64,000 bases of DNA from Hepsetus odoe (taxonomy: Eukaryota > Chordata > Actinopteri > Characiformes > Hepsetidae): positions 616,991 through 680,990 of the forward strand of contig CM029378.1 in NCBI GenBank assembly GCA_017165825.1. The letters run 5' to 3'. This document shows, in pieces, positions 54,573 through 63,884 of the stretch. Within the stretch, counting starts at the first letter, position 1, and every line of letters begins with the position of its first letter. The translations under genes were made by a program, and so were the position numbers. The notes under the pieces are model-generated. The model was not told the DNA's origin. It worked only from the letters and a program-made list of their open reading frames with translations, and ran no database searches.

Positions 54573-56372
54573 TTGAACCTTTCGATCCCACCGACACCTC
54601 GCTTTATCTCCACAGTGACGGTCATCCAGAGTCTCCTATGGTTTTGTCATCTAACAGCAGGTTCGGCTTTATCAGGAAAGCAGGTAGTAATGTACGATTT
54701 GGAAAACTACAGGGCAACATTAGAAAAACACTACACAAGATTACAGCGGACCCACCCAGAGAGTCAAGGAGGGCACTTAATGCACCGTTTTGTATGTTTG
54801 ATTATGGACAAAAAACTAAGAATTCCCTGTGTTTATGAGAACCTGGACTCTGTGAGATTCACCCTGCAGGTACATAGAGCAGAGTGTCACAGAGCCAAGA
54901 AGGACTCTTCTATGAACCATAAAGTTTCTTCTATGTTTAGCTCTCTTTCAGACTCTTTCAGGACAAGGCTTTCCAGTGAGTCGGACCATTCCTCATGGGA
55001 CCCTAGTGGTGAGTCAGGGAGAACAACAAGGAAGTTCCATACAACCAATTGATTGGCAGAGGTACCCATAACGATTAGGTCTCTTCTGAAATCACTTGCA
55101 TTGGTTACTGATTCGGAACACGGGCAGAGAAAGCCTCAGGTGGAGATCCTGTCCACAGATATTTCAGGTGAGAATATAAACTTGTATCGGAACAGAGAGG
55201 ACCAAGAAATTAAGTTTCAGGATTATTTCCCCTCCACATTCCCAGTATCGAGGAAAGAGGCTAGGACTATTCAGAACCCCCTGACCTCTGCTGAAACATA
55301 TTGGCCAACTAGATGAAAACTTCTCAGTGAACCTGTTCAGAACATGCCCGTACATATTGCTGGAACTGACACAGTATGTGTTCCTTCTGTCCAGTCAATA
55401 AAGTTGCATAACCAGGCAACCGCATCAAGGAATTTGACTCCCAGTCAGGTTAATCATAAGCCACTTCCATCTAGTTCCTCAGGCATCACCTCTGGAATAG
55501 ACTGTCCTTCACAGATCTCTTCTCTTGTTTTAGTGGATCCAGTAAGTAAAGTCACAGAAATTGAGTCTAGTTCCTCAGAGGTTCTCAATTCCCTTGACCT
55601 TAGCCTTTCAGAGAGTGATCCAGAGGAGGAGTGCTCCAGAATCTTTGTGGAAGTTAACGGTGATGACAATCCAACAGCCCAATCTGATGTACCAGTGGAG
55701 GTCAGTAAGAGCAAAGCACAAGTTATCATGCCTCTCAGAGATGGAAGCACACAGTTACCCAGACCTCCCAAAAGCCAGCAGTGCCAGAGGAGAGCAACAA
55801 CGTTTACAGCAGCAGTGGAAGGATACCTTTCCTTTATTGCAGCCAGTGCACCCCAAAGGGTCTTTACGCCAGCTGTTCTTCCCCCAAACCTCATGCTAAA
55901 TGCCCGTGTGAATATCATCCCAGTTGGCACAACACTACAACTAAGCTTCAATCTGCACCTGATTGTTCCAGAGGGGAATTGCGTTTTGCCTGTTACGCTA
56001 CATCCCGATACTGTGCCCATAACACGTCCACTTTATCAGTCTCCTCAGAACTTGCGGCCTGTACAACATTTGTACAAAAGAGACGAAAGATTCCACACCT
56101 CGGATTATGAAACGGTAGTCAGGGAGATCGAGGAGGACAGAGAACTGAGACGGAGCACACACAGGGTAAAGAACTCTTCCTTTTCTAACCATAGAGAATC
56201 CCATGTGTTCAGCTCTTTTTCAGATGCCCGATCAGCTGGAGAGTCTTGTCCGGTCGAGTCCTCCAGAGGCCCCAATATGGAATACAAGAAGAATACAAGA
56301 AGAACTTGTATGAGAGAATATGGACTGAAGCTCTGGGGTACCCCTCGCCACCGCCAACAGCCCGAGACATGA
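54573..56372 (+). pseudogene. Unknown protein, Ser-rich C-terminal region
   Basis: Three collinear frames in the same register, separated only by in-frame stops at 55050-55052 and 55314-55316, total about 590 residues. The first part (159 residues) holds LENYRATLEKHYTRLQ and a Ser-rich end with KVSSMFSSLSDSFRTR. The last (342 residues) holds an acidic Ser-rich stretch (LDLSLSESDPEEE), a beta-rich segment (LMLNARVNIIPVGTTLQLSF) and near its end SHVFSSFSDARSAGES, which resembles the earlier FSSLSDSFR segment and hints at an internal repeat. No enzyme motif, zinc knuckle or membrane segment is seen. Confidence 0.5.
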
Positions 56373-56534
56373 CTGTGTCCCCCTTCCCTTATATCTGTTT
56401 GTTAATTTGAAAATATGGACCTGACCACGTACCCCATTAAAGGGGCTATGTTTTCGTTGTTGCGGCTTGTCTCCCCTCCAGGCTCCGGCACTGGAGATGC
56501 GCCTCCGGAGTTGCGCCCTTGAGTGGGGGGGTGA

Positions 56535-56793
56535 TGTCAGGGTTTGGAGGGTTTTGTTGTTTTTGTTCACGGTAGAGGGCGCTGTGTTCTGACTGAGCAC
56601 ACCTGAGCTCATGAAGCCTCAATGAGTCAAAACAGAGTGCGGTTCATTCAATAGGCGTAGCCTTAGGTTACGGGTGGTTTTGGTTCTGATTTGTTCCAGT
56701 TTTGTCTCTGGATTCATGTTTATGTTAAATAAAAGTACGTCTGGAATCTCTGGCTCAGCACTGACGTCCTTCCCACACCCCGCCACCGTGACA
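56535..56793 (+). repeat. 3' LTR of the coiled-coil element
   Basis: It starts TGTCAGGGTTTGGAGGGTTT and ends CCACCGTGACA, 259 bp. It has an internal deletion that removes hairpin sequence between CTCATGAAG and CCTCAATGAG, including the TATA-like box. Poly(A) signal AAATAAAAGTACG. The preceding GAGTGGGGGGGTGA is a G-rich purine tract. Confidence 0.88.
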
Positions 56794-57713
56794 GGCACTT
56801 ACATTTGCATGCTCTGCCTATCGCTCCACTTTAATAGAGTCCAGTAAAAATAATCCTAGATTTCTTTGCAACACAACATCTACATTCACGAAGAACCATG
56901 CAGGAGCTGAAGGTCAGATACCTGTGATGTACAATAGAGATAATTTATGGATTTCTTCAACAGGAAGATTGAAATCATTTGGCAAGAAATCCAAAACCAA
57001 ATAACAAATACACCATGACCACTGCCTGAGACAGATATAGACACAAATCAAAACCTCATGCCAACAGAGAGGTAAGACTACTTTAATTCTGTACTGTAGA
57101 TCCACCTCATCTCAGCTATTTCCTCTTCATCTTCTACTTCCATCCTGGATTCAGTTCCTACCAACTTAAAGCCAGCAATAATCAGGCCTTTATTAGAAAC
57201 AGTAAACTCTCTCAACCTGGGATTTGTGCCAAAAGTATTCAAAATAGCAGTTATTAATCCTCTACTGAAGAAACCTAATCATTATCCATTCTAATTAACC
57301 TTTTATATCAAAGATTCTGGAGAAAGTTGTGGCCCAGTTGTACTCATATCTACACAAAAATAACATCTTTGAGAAATTTCAGTCTGGTTTTCACACCATA
57401 GCACTGAAACAGCATGAGTGAAAATTATAAACAACCTGTTAATAGCATCTGACAAGGGTTCGTTCTCCTTACTGGTCCTCCTTGGCCTTAGTGCGTCGTT
57501 TGACACCATAGATCACAATATCTTCCTAAACAGATTAGAAAACCTGGTTGGTATATCAGGAACGTCCCTCTCCTGGTTTAAATCATACCCGACCAACAAT
57601 TATCAATTTTTAAACGTAAGTGAAGAAACCTCAGTTCGTACAAAAGTTAGTTATGGAGTACCACAAGGCTCTGTACTAGGCCCCCTACTCTTCATATTAT
57701 ACCTGCTCCCTCT

Positions 57714-57961
57714 GAAAGTGAAAGTGACAACCCTTGTCATTGCGAGGTCACAGCACAGCACACAGTGAACCACAACGAAATTGGACCTCTGCATTTAACC
57801 CATGCAAACACTGCAGCTGTGGGCAGCTACTGAAAGCCCCCGGGAAGGAGTGATGGGGACGGTACCTTGCTCAAGGGTTCCTCAGGGCAACCTACTGGTG
57901 GGCAATCAAACCCACAATCGATGCGGGGGCAACTCCCTAACCACTAGACTACCGCTGCCCT
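57714..57961 (-). mobile_element. SINE-B, 3' half of a U1/SINE chimera
   Basis: On the minus strand it runs from head GGGCAGCGGTAGTCTAGTGG to tail GACAAGGGTTGTCACTTTCA. It interrupts the L2 after CTGCTCCCTCT. Its head directly follows the U1 sequence on the same strand. Confidence 0.87.
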
Positions 57962-57965
57962 GAAA

Positions 57966-58132
57966 AGTCAAGGGAGAGCGCGAACGCAGTCCCCCACTAC
58001 CAAAAATTAAGCAGTCGAGATTCCCACATTTGGGGAATTCGCAGGGGTCAGCATAACTGTAGTGCAATGGCTGAGCCTCACCCTGGGTGAACCACCTTCC
58101 TGATCATGGTATCTCCCCTGCCAGGTAAGTCT
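57966..58132 (-). ncRNA. U1 small nuclear RNA pseudogene
   Basis: The minus strand reads nearly complete U1 RNA: the 5' end AGACTTACCTGGCAGGGGAG (canonical ATACTTACCTGG, the 5' splice-site-pairing sequence kept), the stem-loop I region ATACCATGATCAGGAAGGTG, stem-loop II with CCATTGCACTA, CCCCAAATGTGGGAATCTCG, an Sm-like AATTTTTGG, and the terminal stem-loop TAGTGGGGGACTGCGTTCGC. The sequence continues a few bases past the mature 3' end before the SINE head. No snRNA promoter is possible upstream, because L2 coding text begins at once. It is therefore a retrotransposed, probably silent copy. Confidence 0.9.
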
Positions 58133-59084
58133 GGGTTCAGTTATCCAGAATAGAATCAGCTTTCACTGTTACGCTGATGTTACACAATAATTAAATATCT
58201 CAGCTAAACCTGCAGAAAAACTCAAATTAAAAAATATTAAGGATTGTATAGGAGACATAAAAGAGTGGATGTCACTCAATTTTCTTCTGTTAAATTCTGA
58301 AAAGACAGAAGTTCTTTTATTAGGTCACAAAATGGCTAGTGACAAACTTTCAGGTTTAATGCTGGATTTTCCTAATCTTACAATTAATCTTAAGCACTCT
58401 GTCAAAAGCCTGGGCGTCACAATGTACTGGGATCTTTCTCTGGATCCACACACTGGAAATATCACTAAAAGACTTTCCTTCACCTCAGAAACATCACTAA
58501 ACTCAGAAGCTCCCTCACACTACATGATGCAGAAATACTGATACACACTTTTATCACCTCCAAACCAGATTACTGTGATGTCCTGCTGTCAGGATGTTCT
58601 AGGACAACCTTCATAAACTCCAGTTAGTCCAGAATGCAGCAGCTTGAGTCACACTAGATCTAAAACATTTGATCACATCAGTCTGATATTATCTAGACCT
58701 CACTGGCTTCCTGTTAAAATTTCGCATTGACTATTAAATTTTACTGATAACCTACAAAGTCCTAATCGGCCTCGCTCCCGAGTATCTCTCTGAGCTTATC
58801 TCCAGTTATGAACGTTCACGCTCTCTTAGATCAAAAGGTGCTGCTTTTCTAACAGTTCCAGAAGTTAGAAAACAACAACAGGGGGAGGAGCCTTTTCATT
58901 CAAACCCCCAGTCTCTGGGACAATCTTCCAGCTACTGTCCGGGACTCAGACACACTCTCAGTATTTAAGTCCAGACTAAAGACATACTTGTTTAGTCAGG
59001 CTTTTAGCAGGTAATTCTCCTGTTAGTCAAGAAGTGCAGATCCGGGGGTTCACGGATACAGAGAATTACAGTAAACTGGGATGT

Positions 59085-59226
59085 TGGTGCTCCCTGTTCA
59101 CTGCTCCCCGGGTGATTTCAATAGCTGCCCCCTGCTACACGTGTTTTTGTGTGGGTTACAGAGATGTAATTTTGTTGTTGTGTGCTGTGCTGTGTACTCA
59201 CAATGACAAGAATGGTCACTTTCACA
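59085..59226 (+). repeat. SINE-B 3' fragment
   Basis: GTTCACTGCTCCCCGGGTGA, TGTGCTGTGCTGTGTACTCA and CAATGACAAGAATGGTCACT. Confidence 0.7.
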
Positions 59227-59309
59227 TGAAAAAAGCTATAGAATATGAATGATGTACATCTATTATAGATTTGTGTTCTGGTCCTAGTGAAAATTCCATT
59301 GCTTTGGAG

Positions 59310-59979
59310 CCTCTCTCTTTCTGTCTCTCTCTCTCTCTGTGACTCTGCTTGTGTGTGTCCTTCCAGGTTCTTGGCTGCAGGATTGAGGAGCGGTTGTCCC
59401 ATAATTGGAAGCAATTGGGCATCAGTTGAACTGGACCAGAAGCAAGGTGAAAGGAGAGCAGCAGATGACGCTGTGTGTGTGTGTGTAGACACACCTGTGC
59501 TATAAAGTCCGTGTTAGTGATGAGCATGTGCTCAGTGCTTGAGTGTGAAGTGGTTGTTAAGTAAAGTGTGTAAACTTCACTGTATGCAGCTTTGTCATTT
59601 CTTTGTTTCCTTCGGACCAAACCGGAAAAGCTTGTAGCCAAATTTGCTGTAAAGCTTTTCTCCTGGTTTTGAGTTGGTTAGGGAGAGAGTGTGGATCCCT
59701 GGAGTATTTGTTTCTTTTGTTTGGTAGGTGAGGCAGTTTACTGGGGGGAGTGAGTTTGGGTTATGCTTGTTGTTTTGTTGTCCAGGGCATTTGTCTACCC
59801 TGGAGAGATGGCACTGTTTTGTTTACTAGTAATAATGTATTTTCTGTATATTCAGAGAAACTGTACACCTTTTGTCCAAGCTGTGTTTTCCGCAGGCCTT
59901 TATTTTTTCCCCCTCACTCTCTCTATCAAACCACAGCCATATATGCGACCAACCTAGCCTGGCCTATAACACCTTTGCT
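59310..59979 (+). repeat. Unclassified 0.68 kb dispersed repeat, copy 2
   Basis: Nearly identical to 32794-33471 throughout, differing by a few substitutions and small length changes in the TC and GT runs. It is followed here by Tc1 sequence. Confidence 0.8.
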
Positions 59980-60486
59980 TGGATGGTCAGACCTGGGCAT
60001 GTTGGAAACCAACCACTATTTTCCGGATGGTGGAACGTCCGATTACAAATTCTTCTGAGATATTCTTAAATCCCTTACCAGATTTATAAGCTGCTACAAT
60101 CTTCTTTCTGAAGGCCTCAAAAGCTCTTTTGATCTCACCATGGTGGTCACTCTCACCTCAACAGTCAGGAGCACCAAACTAAATGTCTGAGGTTCAAAAG
60201 GACTAACCTCCTTCAAAATGTAATGATGGTCAAAGCATGTGTCCTGATGTGCTAAAAAATGGCATTTTACTTGGGAATAAAGGTGGGGTGTTCTAATTTA
60301 TTCCTCATCAGAAATCTCATTTTTGTAGAATTACATTTCACAGAGGATTTTGAAAAGCCTTCAGTTTTCATTGTTCAATTATATTACCAAGTGTTGTTAA
60401 ACTGAGATTACATATCCAATAATGTCCAAGAACGTTATACAAACACACAGACTTTCATAGGGTGTCCTCCTTTTTTCACATGACTG
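59980..60486 (-). mobile_element. Tc1/mariner fragment with N-terminal transposase region
   Basis: The minus strand starts at the inverted end CAGTCATGTGAAAAAAGGAG (to 60486). It later reads AAYKSGKGFKNISEEF and IGRSTIRKIV, the helix-turn-helix of a Tc1-like transposase, with stops in the flanking frame. It is cut at 59980, so the catalytic DDE part is missing. 60487-60660 after it is AT-rich with nothing recognised. Confidence 0.75.
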
Positions 60487-60660
60487 TGTCTGATACTTAT
60501 TTCTATTAAAGTAGAATCTACTAAAAAAAGATTGTTTCTTTAAGAGAAACAGAAATTAAATCTATTTTCTTCCTGTTTTATTTTGTATGCATTTATTAAT
60601 CAATAAATATGCTAATTACATTGATGTCAGTGTAAGATATCATAGCAATAGTTTTCATTG

Positions 60661-60997
60661 TGTCACGGGTGAGGTGTGATTTGGGCACAGTAGAGGGCGC
60701 TCTGTTCTGACTGAGTACACCTGAGCTCATGAAGGCACAGGTGTGCTTCATTGGGGCTGACTATTTAAGCCCCGATGAGTCAGAACAGAGCGCGGATCAT
60801 TCGTTAGGCTAAACCTACATGGAATGATGGTTTTGGTAACACTTGGTAATCCTGGTAACTTGGATTAGACTGCAGTTCCTTGGTTTTAGTTAGAACTGCA
60901 GTCCTTGGATCTTGTTTTGCTAATATAGATAATAAAGTTATGTTCCGAACTCCTTGGCTCTGCATTGGCGTCCTTCCCGCACACCGCCACCGTTACA
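60661..60997 (+). repeat. Solo LTR, TGTCA-type family, with 5-bp target duplication
   Basis: It starts TGTCACGGGTGAGG and ends ACCGCCACCGTTACA, 337 bp, flanked by CATTG at 60656-60660 and 60998-61002. The outer stem arms at 60697-60712 and 60778-60793 are perfectly complementary over 16 bp. The TATA-like box is CTATTTAAGC and the poly(A) signal AATAAAGTTATG. Confidence 0.93.
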
Positions 60998-61276
60998 CAT
61001 TGCTGCATGTAAATGCACTGAAATGTACAAATCGATTGAGTAAACCAGACTTTTATATTGATGCACTAAAGAGAAATTGCAACCTGGAAGTGTCCCTCGT
61101 ATTCTTGGCAATTTCACACTGCTCAGAGAAGGATGGGCTCCCCTTTTGAGTCCGGGTTCCTCGCAAGGTTCCTTCCTTCCATTCTGGATAGTTTTTCCTT
61201 GCCTCTGCCGCTAATGTTCTTTGAAATGACTATTATATTTAAAACTCTTCCTGCAGTCTGTGCAGTGATACTGCAT

Positions 61277-62632
61277 TTATCCAGTGTGAATCTGCTGATG
61301 TTTTTTTAAATGACTCATATCTTTAAAACTCTTCCCACACTCTGAGCACTGATACGGTTTCTCTCCAGTGTGAATACGTTGGTGTGCTTTGGCCGTAGGT
61401 AGGGCTCTAAAACTCATCCCACACTCTGAGCAGTAATATGGTTTTTCTCCAGTGTGAATACGCTGATGAGTTTGGAGATAAATCTTTCTATTAAAACCTT
61501 TCCCGCACTGTTGGCAATAATAAGGCTTCTCCACAGCGTGGGTGATCAGGTGTTTCCGGAGGACACGTCTCTCTCTAAAACTCTTCCCACACTCTGAGCA
61601 CTGATGATGTTTCTCTTCAGTGTGAACGCGTTGATGTTTTCTGAGGGCATATGTGGCTCTAAAACTCATCCCACACTCTGAGCACTGATGTGGTTTCTCT
61701 TCATTGTGAATTTGTTCGTGTGTTCGTAGGGTATGTCTCCGTCTAAAACTCTTCCCACACTCTGAGCAGTGATGCGGTTTTTCTCCGGTATGAATTTGTT
61801 GGTGTGCTCGGAGGGAATTTCTCAGTTTAAAATTGTTCCCACACTCTGAGCAGTGATATGGCCTTTCTTCAGTGTGAATCCGCTGATGTATTTTTAAATA
61901 ACTCAGACAACTAAAACTCTTCCCACACTCTGAACATGGATAGGGTTTCTCTCCAGAGTGAATCCGCTGATGTAATCTGAAATGACTTGAACGACCAAAA
62001 CTCTTCCCACACTCTGAGCAGTGATACGGTTTCTCTCCAGTGTGAATCCGCTGATGTTGTTTGTATTGACCTACCTCTCTAAAACTCTTCCCACACTCTG
62101 AGCACTGATGCGGTTTCTCTCCCGTGTGAATACGTTGGTGTTTGTTGAGATCACGTCTCTCTTTAAAACTCTTCCCGCACTCTGAGCACTGATGCGGTTT
62201 CTCTGCTGTGTGAATTCGTTGGTGTTGCCTGAGATAACTCTTTGCAGCGAAACTTTTCCCACACTCTGAGCAGTGATACTGTTTCTCTCCAATGTGAATC
62301 CGCTGATGTTCTTTGAAATAACACTTATCTCTAAAACTCTTCCCGCACTCTGAGCACTGATGCGGTTTCTCTCCAGTGTGAATTCGTTGGTGTTTTTTGA
62401 GGTCACGTCTCTCTTTAAAACTCTTCCCACACTCTGAGCACTGATGCGGTTTCTCTCCAGTGTGAATTCGTTGGTGTTGTCTGAGATGACTCTTTGCAGG
62501 AAAACTCTTCCCACACTCTGAACACTGGTGAGTGTCCTTCTTGTCTGGAATGTTCTCTGTTCCTCCAGGAGGAGTGTTGGAGACAACAGAACTGGATGAA
62601 GTTAAAGCTCTACTGCTTCGTCTGAGTTCCAT
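61277..62632 (-). CDS. C2H2 zinc-finger protein, fifteen fingers
   Basis: A probable nuclear DNA-binding protein of 451 residues. A 34-residue Ser/Thr-rich leader (MELRRSSRALTSSSSVVSN) precedes fifteen C2H2 fingers with CSECGKSF cores and HTGEKP-type linkers. Finger 9 reads CSECGNNF and finger 13 CQQCGKGF. Fingers 2 and 5 (KERRDLKKH and KERRDLNKH) and fingers 1 and 4 (RQH ends) look like products of an internal three-finger duplication. No KRAB, BTB or other effector domain is seen. The start is supported by the leader shared with the unit 2 gene. A splice acceptor is about 115 bases upstream. The stop lies right after HTG, followed in frame by CTDCRKSFKYNSHFKEH, as in unit 2. It is intact and the longest host-like frame in the window. 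Confidence 0.9.
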   Translation of the reverse strand: MELRRSSRALTSSSSVVSNTPPGGTENIPDKKDTHQCSECGKSFPAKSHLRQHQRIHTGEKPHQCSECGKSFKERRDLKKHQRIHTGEKPHQCSECGKSFRDKCYFKEHQRIHIGEKQYHCSECGKSFAAKSYLRQHQRIHTAEKPHQCSECGKSFKERRDLNKHQRIHTGEKPHQCSECGKSFREVGQYKQHQRIHTGEKPYHCSECGKSFGRSSHFRLHQRIHSGEKPYPCSECGKSFSCLSYLKIHQRIHTEERPYHCSECGNNFKLRNSLRAHQQIHTGEKPHHCSECGKSFRRRHTLRTHEQIHNEEKPHQCSECGMSFRATYALRKHQRVHTEEKHHQCSECGKSFRERRVLRKHLITHAVEKPYYCQQCGKGFNRKIYLQTHQRIHTGEKPYYCSECGMSFRALPTAKAHQRIHTGEKPYQCSECGKSFKDMSHLKKHQQIHTG

Positions 62633-62747
62633 ATTCCCACGTTTATTCTCTCCCTCTTTCAGAAGTGTGTGGTTTTCCTCCTGGAGGTGTTTCCTGATGT
62701 TTCCTGATGAGCTGAAGAAAAGCTCATATACAGGAGATCATATATTT

Positions 62748-62768
62748 CTGAAAGAGGAACATAAAATC
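62748..62768 (-). promoter_or_regulatory. Probable 3' splice site, zinc-finger unit 3
   Basis: Minus strand reads TTTATGTTCCTCTTTCAG before AAATATATGATC. Confidence 0.6.
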
Positions 62769-62864
62769 CATTAAACCTCAAACCCCCAAAACATTGGAAG
62801 AATCAAAGAAAACAGGAACTAATGTTCAGTAAATCTCAGAACTATGATGCAAATTTAGTTTAAA

Positions 62865-63884
62865 TGACCCCCGACTGTGCAGCCAAGCAGCTCCAACCAC
62901 ATCATCAAATTCGCTGATGATATAACCGTGGTGGGTCTGATCAGCGGTGGAGACGAGGCGGCTTACAGAGAGGAGATACAAGAGCTGACGGACTGGTGTA
63001 GAATCAACAACCTGTCTCTGAATGTCGACAAGACTAAAGAGATGGTTGTTGACTTCAGGAGACTACGTCGGGACCATACTCCACTTATCATCAACACCTC
63101 ACCTGTGGAGATGGTCCAGAGCACCAGGTTTCTTGGTGTTCACATCACTGACAACCTCATGTGGTCCCTCAACACCAACTCCATCACAAAGAAAGCCCAG
63201 CAGCGCAGACTGACTGAGCGCAGACTGAGGAAAGCCCATCTCCCACCTTCCATCCTCACCATCTTCTACAGAGGAACCATTGAGAGCATCCTGAGCAGCT
63301 GCATTACTGCCTGGAAGGGGAACTACAACGTCTTAGACCGCAAGTCCCTACAACGGGTAGTGAGAACAGCTGAAAAGATCATCGGGATCTCTCTGCCCTC
63401 TGTACAGGACATTTTCACCACTCGCAGCATCCGCAAAGCAACCAGCATTGTGGATGATCCCTCCCACCCTTCCCACACTCTCTTCTCCCTCCTGCCATCC
63501 GGGAAAAGGTTCCGCAGCATACGGGCCTCCACTTCCAGGATGGGAAATAGTTTCTTCCCCCTGGCCATCAGACTCTTGAACTCTTAAACCCAGTCCACTT
63601 TTCATCCTGTATTTATTTATTTATCTCGTGTTGCACTCTGCACTTTATCAGTAACACCGCTCCACCACACTGCTACACCACACTACTCCACCACACTGCT
63701 ACACCATAATCTACCTGGGCTGCTTTGTTTCACAACACTTGTCTGCACTTGTTGCCCCGTGTTGTGTCTTATGTTGACTTGTGTCTTGTCTTGTGTGTAG
63801 CACCAGGGTCCTGGAGGAACGTTATTTCGTTTCACTGTGTACTGTGTATATGGCTGAAATGACAATCCTACTTGACTTGACTTG
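62865..63884 (+). mobile_element. Rex1-like LINE 3' end inserted upstream of zinc-finger unit 3
   Basis: It is 5'-truncated at the text before motif C. It holds a 236-residue frame and a 3' UTR ending ATGACAATCCTACTTGACTT with a short TTGAC tail. The flanks AGTTTAAA and GGTTCTTGCAGC are adjacent in unit 1 (about 8766). Confidence 0.87.
62877..63587 (+). CDS. Rex1-like reverse transcriptase, C-terminal fragment
   Basis: 236 uninterrupted residues: KFADDITVVGL (motif C), VDKTKEMVVDFRR, RFLGVHITDNLMW, then the C-terminal domain to RFRSIRASTSRMGNSFFP. The usual LYFLRRLRK segment is replaced by RRLTERRLRK through a local change. Endonuclease and RT fingers are absent because of 5' truncation, so it is not functional. 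Confidence 0.8.
   Translation: MQPSSSNHIIKFADDITVVGLISGGDEAAYREEIQELTDWCRINNLSLNVDKTKEMVVDFRRLRRDHTPLIINTSPVEMVQSTRFLGVHITDNLMWSLNTNSITKKAQQRRLTERRLRKAHLPPSILTIFYRGTIESILSSCITAWKGNYNVLDRKSLQRVVRTAEKIIGISLPSVQDIFTTRSIRKATSIVDDPSHPSHTLFSLLPSGKRFRSIRASTSRMGNSFFPLAIRLLNS

Larger units (their letters stand above)
52295..56793 (+). mobile_element. LTR element with coiled-coil ORF and no recognisable pol
   Basis: It starts TGTCAGGGTTTGGAGGGTTT and ends CGCCACCGTGACA. It is flanked by GGCAA (52290-52294) and GGCAC (56794-56798), a 5-bp target duplication with one mismatch. The left LTR lacks its R-U5 half and the primer binding site; the right LTR is 56535-56793 after a G-rich tract. The roughly 4.06 kb interior holds a series of frames, mostly in one register, coding for a tandem-repeat segment, a long coiled coil and a Ser-rich region. 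I find no protease, RT, RNase H, integrase or CCHC motif in it. A 378-bp solo LTR of another family sits at 54192-54569. Confidence 0.85.
51910..59035 (+). mobile_element. L2 LINE, split by an LTR element and by a U1/SINE chimera
   Basis: Visible parts: 51910-52294 (region between endonuclease and RT), 56799-57713 (RT fingers, VINPLLKKP; motif A LGLSASFDTIDHN; motif B SYGVPQGSVLGPLLF) and 58133-59035 (motif C region, EKTEVLLLGHK thumb, C-terminus ending SRLKTY-type text near 58970-58990). Many stops. The first interruption is 52295-56798, the second 57714-58132. It is the oldest layer of this locus. Confidence 0.82.

Noticed and set aside
57966..58132. Functional U1 snRNA gene
   Set aside because: No snRNA promoter elements can lie upstream because the L2 sequence resumes immediately, several conserved positions differ, and the 3' end runs into a SINE.
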